A stretch of DNA of 36,323 nt from CAYRXM01 sp964428175 (GTDB lineage Bacteria > Chloroflexota > Anaerolineae > JAFGEY01). Below, piece after piece: positions 22,226 to 32,161 of this stretch. Below the pieces are notes generated by a model. The model had not been told where the DNA came from and ran no database searches. It worked only from the letters and a program-made list of their open reading frames with translations. A program made the position numbers and the translations under genes. The first letter of the stretch is position 1. Each line of letters opens with the position of its first letter. The stretch spans positions 1 through 36,323 of the forward strand of contig CAYRXM010000038.1 in assembly GCA_964428175.1 (NCBI GenBank), given 5' to 3'.

Positions 22226-22870
22226 TCAGCCCAACCCCGCCAGCCACTCGATCCAGGCGTCAAGGCCCACGCCGGTCTTGCACGAAACCTCGAAAATGCG
22301 CACGTCGGGGTTCAGCCCCTTGACCAGCGCCTTGAACCCGTCCAGGTCGAAATCGAGGTAGGGCAGCAGGTCGATCTTGTTGATCACAACTGCATCTACC
22401 TTGATAAAGATGTTCGGATATTTGTATGGTTTATCGTCGCCTTCGGGGATGCTGGCGATGACGACGCTGGCATGCTCGCCCAGGGCCAGCCCGGCCGGGC
22501 AGACCAGGTTGCCCACGTTCTCGATCAGCAGCAGGTCGATCGCGTCGAGCGGCAGTTGGGCCAGCGCCGACTGCACCATGTTGGCGTCGAGCCGGCAGCC
22601 GCCGCCGGTGTTGATCTGCACCACCGGGACGCCGGTGGTCGCCACACGGTCGGCATCGACCTGGGAAGCCGTGTCGCCTTCAACAGCGCCGATGCGCAGC
22701 CGCTCGCCCAACATCTCAACCGTGCGCATTAACAGGCTGGTCTTGCCCGCGCCCGGCGAGGCCATCAGATTGACGGCGACCGTCTTGTGCGTATCGAGCC
22801 GCAGCCGGTTTTGAAAGGCAATTTGATCGTTCACCTTGAGAATATTTTCGACAACTTTGACCTGGGGCAT
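22226..22870 (-). CDS. hypB: HypB GTPase for nickel insertion
   Basis: A 214-residue SIMIBI GTPase that with HypA delivers nickel to the hydrogenase large subunit. The P-loop is in MASPGAGKTSLL, switch residues are in EGDTASQVDADR, and IENVGNLVCP, VINKIDLLPY and SCKTGVGLD follow. The G-domain metal site is normally Cys-His in GCHLDA; here it reads GCRLDA, so the His is Arg. There is no N-terminal CxxCGC motif and no His-rich region, so it has no nickel-storage function. AGGAGGAACGAT precedes ATG 22870. Confidence 0.96.
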   Translation of the reverse strand: MPQVKVVENILKVNDQIAFQNRLRLDTHKTVAVNLMASPGAGKTSLLMRTVEMLGERLRIGAVEGDTASQVDADRVATTGVPVVQINTGGGCRLDANMVQSALAQLPLDAIDLLLIENVGNLVCPAGLALGEHASVVIASIPEGDDKPYKYPNIFIKVDAVVINKIDLLPYLDFDLDGFKALVKGLNPDVRIFEVSCKTGVGLDAWIEWLAGLG

Positions 22871-22978
22871 ATCGTTCCTCCTGAAACTTGCAGCGAGCAG
22901 CTTGCTCGGACTGCTAACCGCAGACGGCGGAAAAACGGACTCGGCAGTCTGCAGCCACTCGTCAGCAGTCGAGGCGGA

Positions 22979-23320
22979 TCAGTCCACCTCGATGCTGTCC
23001 AAATAAAATTCTCTTCCCGCCACCACCTCGCCGCCGACGGCGTCGCACTGGGGACAGTTCCAATTCATTCCCTGCGGCGCGAATTCTCGACCGCACGCCC
23101 GGCAGCGCAGTCGGGCCTCGATCCGTTCAAAGTGCAACTGCGCCCCTTCGGCGAGCGTGTCCGGGCTGAGAAAGTCGAAATAGAACTGCACCGAGTCGTC
23201 GACCACGCTGCTCAGCGCGCCGATAACGAGGTGAATATCGGTGATGCGCTTCGCTCCGGCCTGCCCGGCGTGCTCGACGGCGATGCGCAAAATTTCCTGG
23301 GTGATCGACATCTCGTGCAA
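22979..23320 (-). CDS. hypA: HypA nickel/zinc metallochaperone
   Basis: A 113-residue HypA. I place the start at TTG 23320, giving MHE at the N-terminus: His2 is the known nickel ligand, and AGAGGG lies six bases upstream. The zinc site is in CRACGREF and CPQCDA (two CxxC pairs). Normal length. It is 29 bases downstream of fdhD and 108 bases upstream of hypB; that gap holds degenerate GCAG/GTC-rich repeats and no gene. Confidence 0.96.
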   Translation of the reverse strand: MHEMSITQEILRIAVEHAGQAGAKRITDIHLVIGALSSVVDDSVQFYFDFLSPDTLAEGAQLHFERIEARLRCRACGREFAPQGMNWNCPQCDAVGGEVVAGREFYLDSIEVD

Positions 23321-23349
23321 GTCCGACCCTCTTTCAAAAGCATCCCGCT

Positions 23350-24222
23350 TTAGGGCAGGCCGGCGCGCACTCTGCGCACCCGCCGGTGATGAGTATACAC
23401 GTTCATGCGCCCGCCGCGCAAATAGCCGATCAGGGTCAGCCCGCGATCCTGGGCCAGTTGCACGGCCAGCGAGGTCGGCGCAGAGACCGTGGCCACGATG
23501 GGCAGGCCGGTGCGGATCGCCTTGACTGCCATTTCGTAGCTGGCCCGCCCGGAGGTAAGCAGTACCTTGTCTTCCAGCGAGATGCGCTGCAGCAGGCAGT
23601 GCCCCAGCACCTTGTCCACCGCGTTGTGGCGGCCAATGTCTTCGGCCAGCACCACCAGGTTTCCATGCGGGTCAAAGAGCGCCGCGGCGTGCGTCCCACC
23701 AACCTGGTGGTGGACGGCTTGCCGGTCGCGCATAGTCCGATCCAGGCCGAGCAGCACGCCGGCGTCGATGGCGACATCCTGCGCGAGAAAGGGCAGCGCC
23801 TCGCTCAGCGCCGTCATCTCGGCCGCGCCGCAGCCGGCGCGGATCAGCCTCGTCACATCGGGGTGGCCGGGCGGTGAAAATCCCTCCGCCGCTGCCCGCA
23901 CCTCGACGCGGTTTCGGGACGCCGCCTCACCGTCGCCGTCCGCCATCCCCGGCGACGGATGGCCCAGCCCGCAGTGGTGGATGAGCAAGAGGTCGTCGGC
24001 GCGGCGCACATAGCCCTCACTGACGCAGAACCCGGCGGCCAGCTCTTTTTCCTGTCCGGGCAGGCGCATCAACACGGCGACGCGCTGCCCGTTGATGACG
24101 ATCTCGAGCGGCTCTTCCACGATCACGGGATCATCCATCGATTCGCACGTCTCTTGCCGGATGCGTTGGATCGGCCACAAAAGGTTGGGAAGCGAGGACG
24201 ATCCCCCTTCTTTCTGGCTCAT
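23350..24222 (-). CDS. fdhD: FdhD sulfurtransferase for formate dehydrogenase
   Basis: A 290-residue FdhD, needed to sulfurate the molybdenum cofactor of formate dehydrogenase. PGQEKELAAGFCVSEGY, the QVGGTHAAAL block, LVVLAEDIGRHNAVDKVLG and LLTSGRASYEMAVKA are family signatures. The CxxC active site of E. coli FdhD (CGVC) reads GCGAAEM, so only the first Cys is present. ATG 24222, after AAAGG, is also the overlap point (ATGA) with a 25-codon upstream reading frame. It fits the selenoprotein FdhA encoded at 26624-29323 and stands at the head of the hyp run. Confidence 0.94.
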   Translation of the reverse strand: MSQKEGGSSSLPNLLWPIQRIRQETCESMDDPVIVEEPLEIVINGQRVAVLMRLPGQEKELAAGFCVSEGYVRRADDLLLIHHCGLGHPSPGMADGDGEAASRNRVEVRAAAEGFSPPGHPDVTRLIRAGCGAAEMTALSEALPFLAQDVAIDAGVLLGLDRTMRDRQAVHHQVGGTHAAALFDPHGNLVVLAEDIGRHNAVDKVLGHCLLQRISLEDKVLLTSGRASYEMAVKAIRTGLPIVATVSAPTSLAVQLAQDRGLTLIGYLRGGRMNVYTHHRRVRRVRAGLP

Positions 24223-24296
24223 ATCTTTGCCTTTATGGGAAATCTGGTTATAATCGGTGCGGCGGTAGTTTGCCACCGATCTTGATTTGAAAGCAT
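24219..24296 (-). CDS. putative 25-codon leader peptide of fdhD
   Basis: An ATG at 24296, eight bases after AGGAGA, opens a 25-residue frame beginning MLSNQDRW and ending at TGA 24219, which overlaps the fdhD ATG (ATGA). The ribosome site is better than that of fdhD itself, so fdhD may be translated by coupling. No homologue recognised; it could be chance. Confidence 0.4.
   Translation of the reverse strand: MLSNQDRWQTTAAPIITRFPIKAKI
24227..24254 (+). promoter_or_regulatory. possible mobA promoter
   Basis: TTGCCT (24227-24232), a 16-base spacer and a perfect TATAAT (24249-24254) on the plus strand, about 200 bases before mobA. The inverted repeat ATCGGTG...CACCGAT (24253-24280) starts inside the -10 box and could be an operator or an RNA structure in the leader. 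The remainder of 24297-24457 shows no other signal. Confidence 0.45.
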
Positions 24297-24457
24297 AAAA
24301 TGATTCTCCTGAAAAAAGATCGAGTACGATGAACAAGCCAAAATGATCAGAACGTCAATTATCTTGGGGTTTTGCTCTTTGTGCTTACTAGGCACGAAAA
24401 CAAGACCCAAACAAGCGATTCAGCGCATCATTGACCTTTTTTCAGCAAAGCCAGAAA

Positions 24458-25099
24458 ATGAAAAATGTCAGCGGCATCATCCTGGCGGGAGGAAAAAGCT
24501 CCCGGCTGGGTCAAAACAAGGCGCTCATTGAATTCGAAGGCGAGCCGATCATCCAGCGGGTGGTGAATGTGCTGCACCCGCTGGTCGATGAAATTGTGCT
24601 GGCGACCAACACACCGGAATGTTTCACCTTCCTGGGCCTGCGTATGGTCGCCGACCTGTATGCCGGAACTGGCGCGCTGGGCGGGCTGCACGCCGGGTTG
24701 AGCGCAATCCAAAGCGAATACGGGCTGGTGGTGGGCTGCGACATGCCCTTTCTCAATGCCGCTCTGCTCGAATATATGCTCTTGCACAAAGCCGGTCACG
24801 ACATCGTGATACCCCGTATCGGCGACTATTACGAACCCCTGCACGCCATCTATGCCCGGCGCTGCCTGCCGGCCATCGAGCGCAGCATCGAATCCGGGCA
24901 GCGACGCCTGCTTGGGTTTGCGTCGCAGATGGACGTGCGCTATATCGATCCGGATGAAATCGCGCGCATCGATCCGCAGCGCCTGTCGTTTTTCAACCTC
25001 AATGCACCGGACGACCTGGCACGTATGCACGAGATCGCTCGCGAACGGCGCGCTGCGAACGGCGCGCCGTGTCCCCCGTCCAACCCCCGCAATGAATAA
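24458..25099 (+). CDS. mobA: MobA molybdenum cofactor guanylyltransferase
   Basis: A 213-residue MobA, which attaches GMP to molybdopterin to make the bis-MGD cofactor of formate dehydrogenase. ILAGGKSSRLGQNKALIEFEG is the GTP-binding start, with VVGCDMPFL carrying the metal-binding Asp and FFNLNAPDDL near the end. The start ATG 24458 has only a weak upstream site; a TTG at 24431 is possible. It is divergent from fdhD, so two cofactor steps for the same enzyme flank one control region. Confidence 0.93.
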   Translation: MKNVSGIILAGGKSSRLGQNKALIEFEGEPIIQRVVNVLHPLVDEIVLATNTPECFTFLGLRMVADLYAGTGALGGLHAGLSAIQSEYGLVVGCDMPFLNAALLEYMLLHKAGHDIVIPRIGDYYEPLHAIYARRCLPAIERSIESGQRRLLGFASQMDVRYIDPDEIARIDPQRLSFFNLNAPDDLARMHEIARERRAANGAPCPPSNPRNE

Positions 25100-25101
25100 T
25101 A

Positions 25102-25131
25102 AACCCGTGCAAAGAAACCTGTGCACGGGTT
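25102..25131. terminator. bidirectional hairpin terminator between mobA and the formate channel gene
   Basis: AACCCGTGCA (25102-25111) and TGCACGGGTT (25122-25131) form a perfect 10-bp stem with a 10-base loop. It lies three bases after mobA and 28 bases after the convergent FNT stop. On the minus strand it is followed by TATTATT. Confidence 0.75.
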
Positions 25132-25159
25132 CGACTTGCACTGCTTTTGGCTGGCCGGC

Positions 25160-25945
25160 TTATTTCCGCCCGTACACCCACCAATAGATCGCGCCGACAA
25201 ACAACCCACCGCCGACAATGTTACCCAACGTCGAGGGCAGCAGGTTGTTGATCAGAAACTGGCCCCAGGTCACGTCAGCGCCATTGAACATGCCCAGCGG
25301 GATAAAGAACATGTTGGCCACACTGTGCTCGAAACCGATGGCCACAAAAGCCATGATCGGGAACCAGATGCCCCACACTTTGCCCGCCACATCATTGGCC
25401 GAGACGGCCAGCCACACCGCCAGGCAGACCAGCCAGTTGCAGCCCACGCCGCGCCAGAATACTTCCATAAACGACAGCGCAACCTTGCCCTCCGCGATGG
25501 CTTTGGTGCCGGCCAGGTAAGGGTCTGCCTTGAACAGCGCGCCGCCATAATTGCTGACCAGGAAGGCCAGGAACAGCGAGCCGATGAAATTGCCCACATA
25601 GACGATGCCCCAGTTGCGCAGCAGCCCGCCCCACTTGGCCCGGCCAGACAGGCAGCTTGGGGTGATCACGCCGACGTTGCCGGTGAACAATTCGGCGCCG
25701 GCGATCACGACGAGCATGAGGCCGACCGGGAAGGTGCCGGCAAAGACCAGCTTGGCCAGCCCGCCAAACCCTTCGGCGGTGATGCCGCGGCCGGTGGCAA
25801 TGGCGACCGTGCCTCCAAAGGCAATGTACGCCCCGGCCAGAAAGGCCAGCAGCAGCAGCTTGAGCCAGTCGTTTTCAGACTTGGCCTTGCCGATGGTGCA
25901 GGCGCTGTCAACGATTTCCCCTGGACTTTTGAGACCGACCGTCAT
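25160..25945 (-). CDS. FNT-family formate channel (FocA-like)
   Basis: A 261-residue formate/nitrite transporter with six membrane segments. GAELFTGNV holds the Omega-loop Thr and GFEHSVANMFFIPLGM the central pore His of FocA. FocA moves formate (or formic acid) both ways. I start at ATG 25945, after AAGGAG; the longer reading frame runs through a palindrome and has no ribosome site. Its position beside fdhA makes formate the likely substrate. NirC (nitrite) or HSC (sulfide) functions cannot be ruled out from sequence. Confidence 0.9.
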   Translation of the reverse strand: MTVGLKSPGEIVDSACTIGKAKSENDWLKLLLLAFLAGAYIAFGGTVAIATGRGITAEGFGGLAKLVFAGTFPVGLMLVVIAGAELFTGNVGVITPSCLSGRAKWGGLLRNWGIVYVGNFIGSLFLAFLVSNYGGALFKADPYLAGTKAIAEGKVALSFMEVFWRGVGCNWLVCLAVWLAVSANDVAGKVWGIWFPIMAFVAIGFEHSVANMFFIPLGMFNGADVTWGQFLINNLLPSTLGNIVGGGLFVGAIYWWVYGRK

Positions 25946-26026
25946 TGTTTTCTCTCCTTCTATTTGATTGATTTTTTCAGGGACCCGCTGTCCCATATTG
26001 ACCAATAAAACAACCCACAGACCGCA

Positions 26027-26042
26027 AAGGTTTCGAAACCTT
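26027..26042. repeat. 16-bp palindrome upstream of the formate channel
   Basis: AAGGTTTCGAAACCTT is a perfect 8+8 palindrome in the 115-base gap between the ferritin-like gene and the FNT gene. No convincing -35/-10 is seen in this gap. It could be an operator or a dispersed repeat. Confidence 0.5.
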
Positions 26043-26060
26043 GGGTGTTTTACGGCAATG

Positions 26061-26552
26061 TCAGCCGCCCCAGGGCATGCCGGCATATTCCTGAAACGCC
26101 TTGTCGTGCATGCTTTTGAACAGTTTTTCGTGGCCGCGTTCCCATTTAGCCAGCATCAACAGCGATTTGTGGGCCTCTTTGTCTTGCACCTGGTTGGCCG
26201 CCATTTCGTAGAACTCGGCCAGGTCGCGCTCGATCAGATAGGCCATGCGCAGCACGGGCAGGTCGGGCACCATAGCCTCGATCACGGTCTGATCGAGCAT
26301 TTCGCTGCTGGCGCGCTGCGAGAAAAAGCCCGCTTTTTCCAGCGCTTCTCCCGAGATGCGACTGCCGCCGGGTTGCTCCAGCGAGTCAAGCAGGCTCTGC
26401 ACGAACTCGATGTGCTTTGCCTCTTCGCCGGCCAGTTGTTCGAACACGCCCGATGCGGCGGCATGGCTGAACCGTTTGGCGTTTTCGCTGAAAAACTTGA
26501 ACCCTTCTCTTTCGCGCTCCAACGCGTACTCGAAAATTCTGCGAACGTCCAT
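26061..26552 (-). CDS. ferritin-like (rubrerythrin-type) diiron protein
   Basis: A 163-residue four-helix ferritin-like protein. The diiron ligand pattern is Glu in EREREGFKFF, ExxH in EEAKHIEF, Glu in DLAEFYEMA and ExxH in WERGHEKLF. There is no rubredoxin domain, so it is rubrerythrin-like without its own electron donor. Such proteins commonly reduce peroxide or sense/handle oxygen in anaerobes, which would protect the oxygen-sensitive FdhA and hydrogenase next door. ATG 26552 follows GGGAGGTAAAGCG; the longer frame begins inside fdhA. It is separated from fdhA by an 11-bp-stem hairpin. Confidence 0.88.
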   Translation of the reverse strand: MDVRRIFEYALEREREGFKFFSENAKRFSHAAASGVFEQLAGEEAKHIEFVQSLLDSLEQPGGSRISGEALEKAGFFSQRASSEMLDQTVIEAMVPDLPVLRMAYLIERDLAEFYEMAANQVQDKEAHKSLLMLAKWERGHEKLFKSMHDKAFQEYAGMPWGG

Positions 26553-26581
26553 CGCTTTACCTCCCATATTGTTCCGGTAGC

Positions 26582-26614
26582 GGCGTGCGCCGGCCGGTTC
26601 AGTCGGCGCACGCC
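26582..26614 (-). repeat. strong hairpin between fdhA and the ferritin-like gene
   Basis: GGCGTGCGCCG (26582-26592) and CGGCGCACGCC (26604-26614) pair over 11 bp around an 11-base loop, nine bases after the fdhA stop. There is no T-run, so it may stabilise the fdhA mRNA 3' end or partly attenuate the downstream genes. Confidence 0.65.
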
Positions 26615-26623
26615 CTTGCGATA

Positions 26624-29323
26624 TTATGCCGCTTCGACCCTGACCGCGCAAACCTTGTATTCCGGTATCTTGGCCGTCGGGTCGAGCGCCGCGTTGGTCA
26701 GCCGGTTGGCCGCGGCTTCGGCCCAGTGGAAGGCCATAAAGACCACGCCCGACTCGGTCATATTGCTAACCTGGGCCTTGACCACGATCTCACCGCGCCG
26801 CGAGGCCAGGCGCACCGACTGCCCATCCACGATGTCGAGTCTTTTGGCATCGCGGGCATTGATCTCCACCACGCCCTCCGGCACGTGCGCGTCCAGCGGC
26901 GCCGAGCGGCGCGTCTGCGTGCCGGTGTGATAGTGATAAAGAATGCGTCCAGTGGTAAAGATGAATGGATATTCCTCGTCCGGCTCTTCGGCGGGCGGCT
27001 GCCAGTCGACTGCGCTGAACAGGCCCACGCCCCGGCTGAACTTGCCCACGTGCAAGATCGGCGTGCCGGGGTGATCGATGGCCGGACAAGGCCAACACAG
27101 CCCCTGATCGCCGATGCGCTCGTAGGTGATGCCGGTATAGCTGGGGGTCAGGCTGTTGATCTCGCGCATGATCGCCTCCGGCCCGCTGTAGGTCAGGCCG
27201 GCATAGCCCATGCGCCGGGCGATCTCGCCGACAATCCACCAGTCTTGCTTGCACTCGCCCAGCACCGGGATAGCCGGGCGCACCATCTGCACGCGCCGCT
27301 CCGAGTTGCTGAACGTGCCCAGCTTTTCCGCCCAACTGGCCGCTGGCAGCACCACGTCGGCCAACTGCGCCGTCTCGGTGAGGAAAATGTCTTGCACCAC
27401 CAGGAAATCCAGGCTCTTGAGGCAGTGCTCGGCGTGGTTCAGGTCGGGATCGGAGAGCATGGGGTTTTCGCCCATGACGTACATGGCCTTGACATTGCCC
27501 GCTTCGGCCCCGTTGAGCATATACACGACAGTAAGGCCGACCTGGTTATCCAGCGGCACGCCCCAGGCCTCTTGGAACTTTTTCTGCACCGCTTCCAGCG
27601 TGACCACCTGGTAGCCGGTGTAGACGTTGGGCAGCGCGCCCATATCGCACGCGCCCTGCACGTTGCTCTGGCCGCGCAAGGGGTTGACGCCGCCGCCGCG
27701 CACGCCCATGTTGCCGAGCAGCATTTGCAGGTTGGCACAGGACAGCACATTCTGGTGGCCGGTGGTGTGCTGGGTGATGCCCATCGCGTAGAGCAGCGCG
27801 CCGGGCCGGTTGGCGGCCAGAATGTGCGCCGCCTCGACGATCTCTTGAGCGGTGATGCCGCAGATTTCAGCGGCGCGTTCGGGCGGGTATTCCATCACTT
27901 TGGCCTTGAGCGCCTCGAAATTCTCGGTGCGCTCGGCCACAAAGGTCTTGTCGTACAGGTCTTCGGAAATCAGCACGTGCATGATGCCGTTGAGCAGGGC
28001 AATGTCGGTGCCCGGCTTTTGGCGGATGTGCAGTGTGGCATAGTCGGTGATGGGGATGCGCCGTGGGTCGCAGACGATCAGTTTGGCCTCGCGCCGCTTG
28101 ATCGCCTGGCGGATGCGCATACCGAGCACGGGGTGCTGCTCGGTGGTGTTGGAACCGATGATAAAGTAACACTGTGAATCGTCGGCAATGTCGTCGAACG
28201 AGTTGGTCATTGCGCCAGAACCAAATGAGGTGCCCAGACCGGTCACCGTGGCGCTGTGTCAAAGCCGGGCACAGTGGTCAACGTTGTTGGTGCCCATCAC
28301 TGCCCGGGTGAACTTTTGAAGCACATAGTTGTCTTCATTGGTGCACTTGGCAGAACTGAGGGCAGCAAAAGCGTTGGCGCCATGCTGTGCCTTTATCTCC
28401 TTGAACTTGTTGGCGACCAAATCCAGAGCCTCGTCCCAGGTGGCTGGTTCCAATGGGCCGCCCTTGACGCGACGGACCAGCGGTTGGGTCAGCCGGTCGG
28501 GATGGTGGACGTAATCCCAGCCAAAACGGCCCTTGACGCACATCATACCGTGGTTGGCCGGGGCATCCCACTTGGAAGTGACCTGGACGATCTTGCCGTC
28601 CTTGACGTTGAGGTCAAACTGGCAGCCCACGCCGCAGTAAGAGCAGGTGGTGGTGACCTTGGTGAACTCCCACTCGCGTCCCTGGCCCACGCGCTGCTTG
28701 GGCACCAGCGCGCCCACCGGGCAGACGGCCACGCACATGCCGCAGAACTCGCACGGGCTGTCTTCCATGTTCCCGTCAAAAGCGGTGCCCACCTTGCTGT
28801 CAAAACCGCGCTCGATCAGGCCGATCGCTTCCACACCGTTGAGTTCGTCGCAGGCGCGGATGCAGCGCCGGCAGAGGATGCACTTGGTATAGTCGCGGGT
28901 GTAGAACGGGTTGGGATCGGTGTCGGTATACTCGTGCCGCATACCCGGATAGCGCGATTCCTTGATGCCGTACTCGTAGGCCAGGTCTTGCAGCTCGCAG
29001 TTGCCGGCCCGTTCGCAGGTCATGCAATCAAAGGGATGATCCGACAGCAGCAGCTCCAGCACGAAACGGCGCGATTCTTCGGATTTGGGCGAGCGGGTAT
29101 GCACGACCATACCTTCGGACACCTGGAAGGTGCAGGCCGGCTGGAGCGTGCGTTGTTTTTCCACCTCAACCAGGCACACCCGGCACGCGCCGATCGGTTC
29201 AAGCGCCGGGTGGTGGCAGAGCGATGGTATTTTGATGCCCGCGCTTGCGGCGGCCTCTAGAATCGTCTGCCCGGACTGGACGGCAAGTTGTTTGCCGTCT
29301 ATGGTCACGTTCACGGTTGCCAA
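26624..29323 (-). CDS. fdhA: selenocysteine-containing formate dehydrogenase FdhA
   Basis: An 899-residue protein if the in-frame UGA at 28261-28259 is read as selenocysteine (residue 355). N-terminal NuoG-type iron-sulfur region: [2Fe-2S] (CHHPALEPIGACRVC...C), the His-ligated cluster (HPFDCMTCERAGNC) and two [4Fe-4S] (CILCRRCIRAC, CEFCGMCVAVC). Then the CSYCGVGC cluster and the Mo/W-bis-MGD domain. The active site reads HCARL-U-HSA, the normal place of Sec or Cys in FdhA. The gene would otherwise be cut into two pieces that fit end to end. The start is TTG 29323, seven bases after AAAGGAGG; an ATG at 29341 lies upstream of that site. Cytoplasmic, with no signal peptide. It interconverts formate and CO2, probably coupled to HoxHY and NuoF/G-type partners. 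Confidence 0.93.
28229..28261 (-). promoter_or_regulatory. Sec codon UGA and SECIS-like hairpin in fdhA
   Basis: UGA at 28261-28259 is followed after 11 bases by a 19-base hairpin (28247-28229): GGUG/CACC, an A/G mismatch, CC/GG and the loop GGUCU. The loop matches that of the E. coli fdhF SECIS (AGGUCU), and the 11-base spacing is also similar. It should recruit SelB. The selA, selB, selC and selD genes are not in the window. Confidence 0.85.
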
Positions 29324-29364
29324 CGTATGGCCTCCTTTCATTAGCTAAAACGCTGTGTTTTACG

Positions 29365-29877
29365 TTATTTTTCGTTCAACTTGAAGGATCTGGTTACTTT
29401 TTTCTGCAGTGTCAAGATGGATTTCACTACTTTTGGGACCAATGCCGCCGTTTGCTCCGACAGCCCCTCGCCAAAATCAAAATCACCACCGCGCACCGAG
29501 ACCAGTATACCATGCGGAGCGCAGTTATACAACTCGTATGTCAGGGCCAACAAAGCGCAAGGGTGCAATTGATGCAAGACGGAGGTTGTTTTATAGCAAA
29601 TCGCCACCTCTTCTATCTTGATCGAATCTGGAATAGAGCTGATATGCGCATCTACAAACACGATCCGGTCATAGCGGGCAACCACTTCGGCCAGTTCGGG
29701 CACCAACTGGTGTACGACCACAGTGTCCACATCATGTCCTAGATCGTTAAACCCGTCATCCTGAATGCCCAGCGGCGGCATCTTGAGCCGCTCCCGCAGG
29801 GCATTGATCACGGCAAAACCCACCCCATCGTCGCGGCGATAGATATTTCCAAACCCGATCACCAGGATTTTTGACAA
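29365..29877 (-). CDS. hoxW: hydrogenase maturation protease (HoxW-like)
   Basis: A 170-residue M52-family endopeptidase that clips the C-terminal tail of the hydrogenase large subunit after nickel insertion. GFGNIYRRDDGVGF at the N-terminus has the Glu/Asp metal ligand region, DRIVFVDAH has the middle Asp, and HQLHP the conserved His. The start is TTG 29877, after AGAGGGA. It lies directly downstream of hoxH, whose product carries the tail it would remove. Confidence 0.92.
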   Translation of the reverse strand: MSKILVIGFGNIYRRDDGVGFAVINALRERLKMPPLGIQDDGFNDLGHDVDTVVVHQLVPELAEVVARYDRIVFVDAHISSIPDSIKIEEVAICYKTTSVLHQLHPCALLALTYELYNCAPHGILVSVRGGDFDFGEGLSEQTAALVPKVVKSILTLQKKVTRSFKLNEK

Positions 29878-29926
29878 AAATATTCTTCCCTCTCACGACA
29901 CCATCATCAGCAATCGATAGACACGG

Positions 29927-29965
29927 AACAAGGAGACAAAGATACCACCTCATTGTCTCCTTGTT
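29927..29965 (-). repeat. 13-bp-stem hairpin between hoxH and hoxW
   Basis: AACAAGGAGACAA (29927-29939) and TTGTCTCCTTGTT (29953-29965) pair perfectly across a 13-base loop in the 110-base gap. One arm contains an AAGGAGA sequence like a ribosome site. No T-run follows on the minus strand. It could lower hoxW relative to hoxH. Confidence 0.65.
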
Positions 29966-29987
29966 TTCCAACCATTCCGCTAACGGT

Positions 29988-31415
<1,428 letters not shown>

Positions 31416-31518
31416 CGTTTTTCTCCTTCAACCTGAATACCGTTTTCTGACTCGAGTGCCGTATTGAAAAGTTACTCAATTGCATTCAAATACACGGCGC
31501 TTGACAGCACACCCGGTA

Positions 31519-32064
31519 TTATTCGTAAGTCAGGTTTTCGTCTTTGAGCACCGGCATACGGCCTGCCAGCAGTTCGGTGATTACATACCAGATTGCGTCG
31601 GCGGGGGGCGGGCAGCCGGGGACGTGCAGGTCGACCTTGACCACCTCGTTGACGGCCATCACACGGTCGGTGAGCTTACCCAACTCGACCGAGCGGGGCA
31701 CTGCACCACCTTCATCGGTGCTGGCCGAGTCGACATAGGCGTACTTTAAAACTTCTTCCTTGTCGAAAAAGTTGCGCATAGTGCAAATGCCGCCAAAGAC
31801 GGCGCAATCGCCCAGCGCGATCAAGATTTTGCAGCGCTCACGCATCAACTCGGCATCATGTATCTGGTGCGAGTTGCTGACCGAGCCAGTGAGAATGCCG
31901 ATATCGACGCCTTCTTCGGGCGGGTGTTTCAGGTCGGTGATCGGCGTAGCTAAAATGTCGACATGCTTAATCAATTCGACGATGTGCTCATCAATATCGA
32001 GCAGGGACATATGGCAGCCGGAGCAGACATCCAGCCAATTGCTGGACAGTGTCACTTTAGCCAT
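31519..32064 (-). CDS. hoxY: HoxY, NiFe-hydrogenase small subunit
   Basis: A 181-residue small subunit with one [4Fe-4S] cluster, no Tat signal and no C-terminal cluster domain, as in cytoplasmic group 3d enzymes. Ligands are in WLDVCSGCHMSLLDIDE, LGDCAVFGG and VPGCPPPADAI. It passes electrons between HoxH and the NuoG-like subunit. GGGAGGAAATAA precedes ATG 32064. It is the first gene after the internal promoter at 32162-32190. Confidence 0.96.
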   Translation of the reverse strand: MAKVTLSSNWLDVCSGCHMSLLDIDEHIVELIKHVDILATPITDLKHPPEEGVDIGILTGSVSNSHQIHDAELMRERCKILIALGDCAVFGGICTMRNFFDKEEVLKYAYVDSASTDEGGAVPRSVELGKLTDRVMAVNEVVKVDLHVPGCPPPADAIWYVITELLAGRMPVLKDENLTYE

Positions 32065-32161
32065 TTATTTCCTCCCGATCCGGATAAACCGGAAAAGTCT
32101 GTAGAATATGTCGCGATCAAAGGGTGAGGGAATCAGGCTGGTGCAAGGTGATACGCGCTCT

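Noticed and set aside
24223..24457. Molybdenum-cofactor riboswitch between fdhD and mobA
   Set aside because: An inverted repeat (24253-24280) is present, but I could not match the conserved multi-stem Moco RNA pattern.
28246..28261. Frameshift or broken formate dehydrogenase gene
   Set aside because: Both halves are in the same frame, separated only by TGA at the exact Sec position, with a SECIS-like hairpin after it.
29756..29971. 71-codon minus-strand frame overlapping hoxW, with an AAGGAGA site inside the hairpin
   Set aside because: Most of it is hoxW read in another frame; the ribosome-like site is better explained as one arm of the 13-bp inverted repeat.
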